Shown here: piece by piece, positions 5,325 to 9,304 of the stretch
Numbering within the stretch: position 1 is the stretch's first letter
Layout of the letters: each line of letters begins with the position of its first letter
Assembly (NCBI GenBank): GCA_937958345.1
Contig: CALGNW010000155.1
Span: forward strand, 1-9,304
Reading direction: 5' to 3'
Source: an uncultured Neomegalonema sp.
GTDB taxonomy: Bacteria; Pseudomonadota; Alphaproteobacteria; Rhodobacterales; Rhodobacteraceae
DNA length: 9,304 nucleotides
Position numbers and translations under genes: made by a program
The notes under the pieces: model-generated
Database searches by the model: none
What the model saw: only the letters and a program-made list of their open reading frames with translations
What the model was told of the DNA's origin: nothing

Positions 5325-6726
5325 CCGGCTGGGTCGCATACGCCACGGAATAGACCGAGTCGTAGCTGCCGACATGATTGTACTGCGGCGTCGCGTCAAC
5401 ATATGTCGGCGTGCTCTGATACGAATAATCCTGATACTGCGTGGCCGCTGGCGTATAGATGCTGGCCGTATCAACGTATCCGACGTTCACATAATTTGAC
5501 GTGCCATAGTCGGTCGTCACCGGAACCGTGTTCAGCGCAACATCATAGCTGACACCCTGATAGACAGGTTGTGTAGGGACTGAATAGCTGCCGTTATGGG
5601 CGGCATACTGGTTCGTTACGTCGATATAGGTCGGCTGTGATTGAGCGACCGGCTGATACGTCGGTTGCGCCTGAGCGACCGGAAGATACGTCGGCTGCGC
5701 CTCGGCCACCTGAACATATGTCGGCTGTGCAGGGGCCTGAACATACGCAGGCGCGGGCTGTTGCGATGGCGTTCCGTCATAGGACGGCGCATTCGCAAGC
5801 ATCATACCCCGAGCGCCGGAGCCGGAACACATTGCCGGGTTCGCCGAGCACAGATAGCGCACATTATCCATCCAGGTGCGGAAAGCAGCCATCGGCGTGA
5901 AATACATCTCATAGCCCGAAAGAACACATTCCTGCCCCTGACCGTTCTCTGTTCCCGGCTGGATACCCGAAAGCACCCCGGCAAGCTGAAGACCGTAAGA
6001 GCCGTAGGTCAACAACGGTCCGCCGCTTTCGCCGCGGCAAACGCCCTGCGGTCCGCCCCGCGCGCTGACGGCTGTGATGTAACCGGGGACTTGCACGTCC
6101 GTCAGTTGAACCTGGGTTTTATTCAAATTGCGGTCACCGGCCTTCAGACCGGTCACAGGCCAACCCGCAACCAGTGCCGTCGAACCGCGGCGTGCCGACG
6201 TCGTGGCCTGTTGGTCTATCTGCGCGGGTGGGATGTGGGCAGGAAGCGGCGTATCCAATTTAATCAGCGCGACATCATCTTTCAGACCGTCAAACTCGAA
6301 CCCGCTGTGACAGATTGCATTTCGAGAGACGCGGCGGATGGCTGTACCACTGTCGAGATTGCTGTCACCTGCGATCACTTCGACACGATCCCAGCTCGAG
6401 TCCGCGGCAACGCAATGCGCAGCGGTGACGATCCACTGGCTGTCGATAACAGTCCCGCCGCAGTGATCGACTTCGATCCGGTCCGGATATTCATAAACGA
6501 TGCGGAGCTTGACCGTCGAAGGCGTATCAGGATCGAGATTTGATCCCGAGTATCCGCTGCGGGCATATTCTGCACCGGTCGCACGGGCCGAGGCGCTGCC
6601 ATAGATGCTCGGCGCATCAACGCCGCATGCGAAGGCATTGGCACTCGCCAGTGTCTCTGCCTGAACGCCGGAGGTGAACGCTGTTACCAGCGTTGCCGCG
6701 CCGAAGAGCTTCGATACCAATGCCAT
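5287..6726 (-). CDS. Exported S1 (trypsin-fold) serine protease with tyrosine-rich repeat tail
   Basis: A 479-residue secreted protein. A Sec signal peptide (MALVSKLFGAATLVTAFTSG, ending VQA before ETL) precedes a chymotrypsin-fold domain (about 60-300) with the full triad: H104 in TAAHC, D151 in DDVALIKL and S234 in CRGESGGPLL. Eight cysteines up to residue 300 fit disulfides. Two details differ from trypsin: the residue before the active serine is Glu rather than the usual Asp194, and the position matching Asp189 of the S1 pocket is Gly, so specificity is not trypsin-like. No IVGG activation site is visible. Residues 308-479 are a low-complexity tail with 22 tyrosines and no lysine or cysteine, including four 10-residue repeats and ending in LRAW. 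I chose ATG at 6726, with AAGGTGG just upstream, over GTG at 6735. It may act in the periplasm, at the surface or outside the cell. The 3' end overlaps argB by 38 bases. Confidence 0.88.
   Translation of the reverse strand: MALVSKLFGAATLVTAFTSGVQAETLASANAFACGVDAPSIYGSASARATGAEYARSGYSGSNLDPDTPSTVKLRIVYEYPDRIEVDHCGGTVIDSQWIVTAAHCVAADSSWDRVEVIAGDSNLDSGTAIRRVSRNAICHSGFEFDGLKDDVALIKLDTPLPAHIPPAQIDQQATTSARRGSTALVAGWPVTGLKAGDRNLNKTQVQLTDVQVPGYITAVSARGGPQGVCRGESGGPLLTYGSYGLQLAGVLSGIQPGTENGQGQECVLSGYEMYFTPMAAFRTWMDNVRYLCSANPAMCSGSGARGMMLANAPSYDGTPSQQPAPAYVQAPAQPTYVQVAEAQPTYLPVAQAQPTYQPVAQSQPTYIDVTNQYAAHNGSYSVPTQPVYQGVSYDVALNTVPVTTDYGTSNYVNVGYVDTASIYTPAATQYQDYSYQSTPTYVDATPQYNHVGSYDSVYSVAYATQPVSVGSVFQLRAW
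5611..5730 (-). repeat. Four tandem 30-bp coding repeats (xQPTYxxVxx) in the protease tail
   Basis: Four in-frame units read, in protein order, AQPTYVQVAE, AQPTYLPVAQ, AQPTYQPVAQ and SQPTYIDVTN. The two middle units (5641-5670 and 5671-5700) match at 26 of 30 bases, so the array probably grew by slippage or recombination. A more decayed copy (APAYVQAP) lies just before the array at 5731-5754, one codon out of register. A lone PTYVD occurs again near the C-terminus. Confidence 0.9.
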
Positions 6727-6747
6727 GCTTCCCACCTTAATTTGCGA

Positions 6748-6763
6748 GCTCCTATGAAGGAGC
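6748..6763 (-). promoter_or_regulatory. Hairpin in the presumed 5' leader of the protease gene
   Basis: GCTCCT (6748-6753) and AGGAGC (6758-6763) are exact complements around a four-base loop. The site ends 21 bases upstream of the protease ATG at 6726. In the minus-strand transcript it would form a short stem just ahead of the ribosome site AAGGTGG. The copy of AGGAG inside it could also act as a decoy ribosome site. Function is inferred only. Confidence 0.35.
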
Positions 6764-6780
6764 GGTGAGGTGAGCGTGGC

Positions 6781-6793
6781 TTTACTTAGTAAA
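6781..6793. promoter_or_regulatory. Perfect dyad TTTACTTAGTAAA, possible operator
   Basis: Arms TTTACT and AGTAAA flank a single central T. The dyad lies about 55-67 bases upstream of the protease start codon, a position typical for a regulator site or the -10 region. I do not recognise it as the site of a specific regulator. Confidence 0.35.
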
Positions 6794-6827
6794 CATCGGG
6801 TTTGTTTAGTCTGAACAGGAAGTTAAT

Positions 6828-6847
6828 AAAAAAACGAGACAATCCCG
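6828..6847 (-). terminator. Weak rho-independent terminator candidate for the sauST transcript
   Basis: Reading the minus strand, CGGGA pairs with TCTCG around a three-base loop (five pairs, one G-T), followed at once by seven T residues. It lies 183 bases beyond the sauT stop codon. The stem is short, so termination may be weak or the T-run may be coincidental in AT-rich DNA. Confidence 0.35.
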
Positions 6848-7030
6848 AGTGTTATACGATGTTATTGACCTCAAAAGCCCACAACGCGGTCTGTTTGGCC
6901 AACGGACGACAGCACACCTTGGTGTAGTTAATCGCACACTATTTTCCCGAAATAACTGACATCATGTTCAACTTTATGAGAAGCGACACATGCTCGGGAG
7001 AGTTCGGATCTGCGAAATTCAAGCTTTGAT

Positions 7031-8557
7031 TCAGAAATTCAATGCCATTTCAGCGAGTTTCATGCGCTGAATCTTTCCTGAAGGCCCCTTGGGAAGTTCG
7101 GCGAGGAAATATATCCGGTCCGGCGCCTTGAACGCTCCGACAGCAGAACGACACAGATCGAGGAGGTCCGACTCGGTCAGATCCGCGCCGTCCCGCACCT
7201 GCACGCCAGCCTCGACAGTCTGTCCGTAGTTTTCCGACGCCTTGGCGAAGGCTGCCGCCTCGATCACGTCAGGATGGGAATAAAGGACGTCATCAATCTC
7301 GCGGGGAGCAATATTTTCGCCTCCCTTGATGATCAGTTCCTTCAAGCGCCCTGTTATGAAGACGTAGCCGTCAGCATCCATTCGGCCCAAATCGCCCGTT
7401 CTCAGCCACCCATCCCCTGTCAGAGACGCCGATGTTGCCTCGTGATTATTGCGGTAGCAACGCATGACGTTGGGGCCGCGGACAATAACCTCGCCCTCCT
7501 CCCCGCGCGGAACTTCGCGTTGGTCAGGATCGGCAATCAACACTTCGTTCCCGAACGGAATACCGGGTGAACCGATCTTGCGAACGCCAGGCGGTAACGG
7601 GTTGGAAAGGATCTGAGCCGCAGTTTCCGTTAGGCCCATCGTCTCGATGACCGGAACGCCGAACTTATCCTCGAACGCGGACTGGACATCGGGTGACAGC
7701 GGCGCGGAAGCGGATCGGCCAAACCGCAAAGCAGGAAGGTCGCCGCCGCGGTCGCTATGATGCAGCAAATACGAAATCTGCGTCGGCACGACCGAGAACC
7801 ATGTGCACCTGTGGTCGCGGAGGTGATTCCAAAACGATGTCACCGAAAATTTCTTGGGCATAACGACACTGCCGCCCGATACCAATGGTCCCATTACCGT
7901 GACGCAAAGGCCGTTGATATGGTAGACCGGCAGTACACATAGAGCACAATCTTCGGCACTCAGCTGATGCGCCAACGCCGTGTTGCCTCCGCCAGCCAGA
8001 AGGCTCGTATGAGTCAACAACACGCCCTTTGGCCTGCCCGTCGTTCCCGACGTATACATCAGCAGCCCGTCAGTGAGCGCGCTCACCGCCCCGGGCTCGC
8101 CGCCCTCGGTCGCGACGAACCACTCAGGACCAACCGTGACAGCACGGGGCTTGCGCGCCAATTTGGTCATCGCCTCGGCAACAAGGTCTCCGGTATTTGC
8201 GTCGATAAAGACGAGGGCTGCTTCGGAATGCTCCAGAACGTATGAGATGGTCGAGACGCCAGATACCAGATTGATAGCGGTTGCAACATAGCCGCCGTAA
8301 AGACACCCGAGGATAACACGAGCGGCATCAGCGCCGTTTTCCATCGCATAGGCAACTGTATCACCCGGCTCGACACCCTCCGCGGCCAAACGCGCGGCGA
8401 ATGCACGGGATGCCACGCGAAGATCACGGAATGTCATCGTTTCGCGGGCAACCGGATCAATCAGATAGACGCCATTCGGTTTGGCATCCGCGCGCATGTC
8501 GATAACATCGCGGACCGACAACCCGTCAACACCATCCATTGAAAAGGATCGGCTCAT
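7031..8557 (-). CDS. sauT: AMP-forming acyl-CoA ligase, probable sulfoacetate-CoA ligase (SauT)
   Basis: A 508-residue adenylate-forming enzyme of the acyl-CoA synthetase family. Motifs: ATP-binding loop YTSGTTGRPKG (168-178), ETMGLTE (305-311), GDGWLRTGDLGRMD (381-394), the hinge and C-domain signature GRLKELIIKGGENIAPREID (403-422), and PKGPSGKIQR with the catalytic lysine K495. The motifs alone give only ATP- and CoA-dependent activation of a carboxylate. The assignment as SauT rests on the gene just upstream, an acylating aldehyde dehydrogenase resembling SauS. In bacteria such as Cupriavidus necator, SauT makes sulfoacetyl-CoA from sulfoacetate and SauS reduces it to sulfoacetaldehyde. 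The ATG at 8557 overlaps the sauS stop as ATGA and has no strong ribosome site, so translation is probably coupled. The protein looks cytoplasmic, with no signal peptide. An alternative is another short carboxylate, such as malonate- or hydroxyacid-like substrates. Confidence 0.72.
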   Translation of the reverse strand: MSRSFSMDGVDGLSVRDVIDMRADAKPNGVYLIDPVARETMTFRDLRVASRAFAARLAAEGVEPGDTVAYAMENGADAARVILGCLYGGYVATAINLVSGVSTISYVLEHSEAALVFIDANTGDLVAEAMTKLARKPRAVTVGPEWFVATEGGEPGAVSALTDGLLMYTSGTTGRPKGVLLTHTSLLAGGGNTALAHQLSAEDCALCVLPVYHINGLCVTVMGPLVSGGSVVMPKKFSVTSFWNHLRDHRCTWFSVVPTQISYLLHHSDRGGDLPALRFGRSASAPLSPDVQSAFEDKFGVPVIETMGLTETAAQILSNPLPPGVRKIGSPGIPFGNEVLIADPDQREVPRGEEGEVIVRGPNVMRCYRNNHEATSASLTGDGWLRTGDLGRMDADGYVFITGRLKELIIKGGENIAPREIDDVLYSHPDVIEAAAFAKASENYGQTVEAGVQVRDGADLTESDLLDLCRSAVGAFKAPDRIYFLAELPKGPSGKIQRMKLAEMALNF

Positions 8558-9304
8558 TTACCGGCAGCCTGCCAATAGTCGCCGAAGATCGCGTCGAGGC
8601 TGGGTTCATTCACCGGAATCGTGCGGACAATCTTGGTAACATTCATAAAGTGTTTGTAGTTGAGGTTGTCGTCGATTGAGTTCCCACCCCAACTGCCGCA
8701 CCCCATCGACAGTGAAAAGGGCATACCATTGTCGAAAGAACCGCCCGTTGCAAAACAATGAGCCTGATTCACGATCACACGGCAGGTCGGCAAACTATGC
8801 CCCAGCGCCCGCGCACGCGCGTCATCAGCAGTGTGAATCCCAATCGAATGCCCTGCCCCCTGATGAGAAAGAATTCTCGAGGCGATGGACTTGGCGTCAT
8901 CAAAATCTTTCGCCCGATAGAGTGTCGTGACAAGCGATAGCTTTTCACCTGATTCAGGATACTCCGCTCCGATGCCGTCGCCATCAATCACGAGAAACCG
9001 TGCGCTCTGCGGCTCGGTCACCGTCAGCTCTGCAATCCCGATCACTTTATCAATGTCCTGCGCCAGCAAATGCCGATTCAGCCCGCCGCCACCAAACAGC
9101 GACGCCTTCAGCTTTTCGCCTTCGGCTGCGGCCAGATAGCGACCACCCGCTTCGTGCAGCGATGCCATGAAGGCTTCGAACACCGCATCCAACACGATGA
9201 TCGAATTCTCGGAGGAACAGGATGTCGAGTTATCAAACGTCTTCGATGCCGCGATTTTTTGAGCCGCCTGTTGCAGGTCGGCGGTTTCATCAACAATCAC
9301 CGTC
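8554..9304 (-). CDS. sauS: Acylating aldehyde dehydrogenase, probable sulfoacetaldehyde dehydrogenase (SauS), C-terminal part
   Basis: The last 249 codons of a protein whose 5' end lies beyond the right edge; the frame is open to base 9304. The visible part starts at VIVDETADL and soon reaches SKTFDNSTSCSSENS, which aligns with SKTFDNGVICASEQS of the AdhE aldehyde dehydrogenase domain. The catalytic cysteine is encoded at 9217-9219. Further on are LSHQGAGHSIGIH and the AdhE-like signature LSMGCGSWGGNS. These place it among CoA-dependent aldehyde dehydrogenases, which interconvert acyl-CoA and aldehyde with NAD(P)H. No iron alcohol dehydrogenase domain follows, so it is a stand-alone enzyme like SauS rather than AdhE. 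The CoA ligase directly downstream, overlapping by four bases, supports sulfoacetyl-CoA as the substrate. A EutE/PduP-type acetaldehyde or propionaldehyde enzyme is the main alternative. A complete SauS would be about 460-470 residues, so roughly half is missing. Confidence 0.75.
   Translation of the reverse strand, partial: TVIVDETADLQQAAQKIAASKTFDNSTSCSSENSIIVLDAVFEAFMASLHEAGGRYLAAAEGEKLKASLFGGGGLNRHLLAQDIDKVIGIAELTVTEPQSARFLVIDGDGIGAEYPESGEKLSLVTTLYRAKDFDDAKSIASRILSHQGAGHSIGIHTADDARARALGHSLPTCRVIVNQAHCFATGGSFDNGMPFSLSMGCGSWGGNSIDDNLNYKHFMNVTKIVRTIPVNEPSLDAIFGDYWQAAGK

Larger units (their letters stand above)
6727..7030. other. 304-base gene-free region upstream of the protease gene and downstream of sauT
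   Basis: AT-rich compared with its neighbours and without a convincing open frame on either strand. It should hold the protease promoter (minus strand) and the end of the sauST transcript. It contains several short palindromes, listed separately where strongest. Two further ones are a 7-bp stem GTCTGTT/AACGGAC at 6889-6907 (one G-T pair, loop TGGCC) and ACACC-TT-GGTGT at 6914-6925. No clear sigma-70 promoter could be picked out with confidence. Confidence 0.6.

Noticed and set aside
5611..5730. CRISPR-like array because of regular 30-base spacing.
   Set aside because: The repeats are contiguous without spacers, are in frame and encode a repeated peptide in a clear protein.
5641..6543. A 300-codon open frame on the plus strand, opposite the protease gene.
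   Set aside because: Its composition is Arg/His-rich with no domain, while the minus strand carries an intact catalytic triad and signal peptide.

Overview
The window looks like chromosomal DNA of a marine-type alphaproteobacterium, most likely in or near the Rhodobacterales (Roseobacter group). The grounds are protein similarity recalled from memory (the ferredoxin/ASKHA activator, the ArgB and M20 proteins, and the acylating dehydrogenase plus CoA ligase pair), GC-rich coding DNA, and GTG/TTG start candidates. No database search was possible. I see no phage, transposon, CRISPR, tRNA or rRNA signal, and I did not find a convincing new multi-gene system. The window holds ordinary metabolic genes with several details worth checking.

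Left part, minus strand (1-2996): the 5' end of a PAS-domain signalling gene that has no ATG start and runs off the left edge; a small lipoprotein with a DUF6438-like cysteine motif; and, 49 bases upstream of the lipoprotein, a 683-residue protein joining a [2Fe-2S] ferredoxin domain to an ASKHA (DUF4445, RamA-like) ATPase. The last is probably a reductive re-activator of a corrinoid (B12) protein.

Centre, plus strand (3168-5324): an M20-family aminoacylase/amidohydrolase, divergent from the ASKHA gene across a 171-base region; a probable rho-independent terminator; then argB, the N-acetylglutamate kinase of arginine synthesis.

Right centre, minus strand (5287-6726): an exported chymotrypsin-fold (S1) serine protease with a long tyrosine-rich, lysine-free tail that includes four 10-residue repeats. 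Its 3' end overlaps the 3' end of argB by 38 bases, tail to tail. A 304-base gene-free stretch with several small palindromes lies upstream of it.

Right edge, minus strand (7031-9304): an acylating aldehyde dehydrogenase (5' end off the window) followed, with an ATGA stop/start overlap, by an AMP-forming CoA ligase. The pair fits SauS and SauT of sulfoacetate catabolism: sulfoacetate is activated to sulfoacetyl-CoA by SauT and reduced to sulfoacetaldehyde by SauS, which then feeds sulfoacetaldehyde acetyltransferase (Xsc, not in this window).
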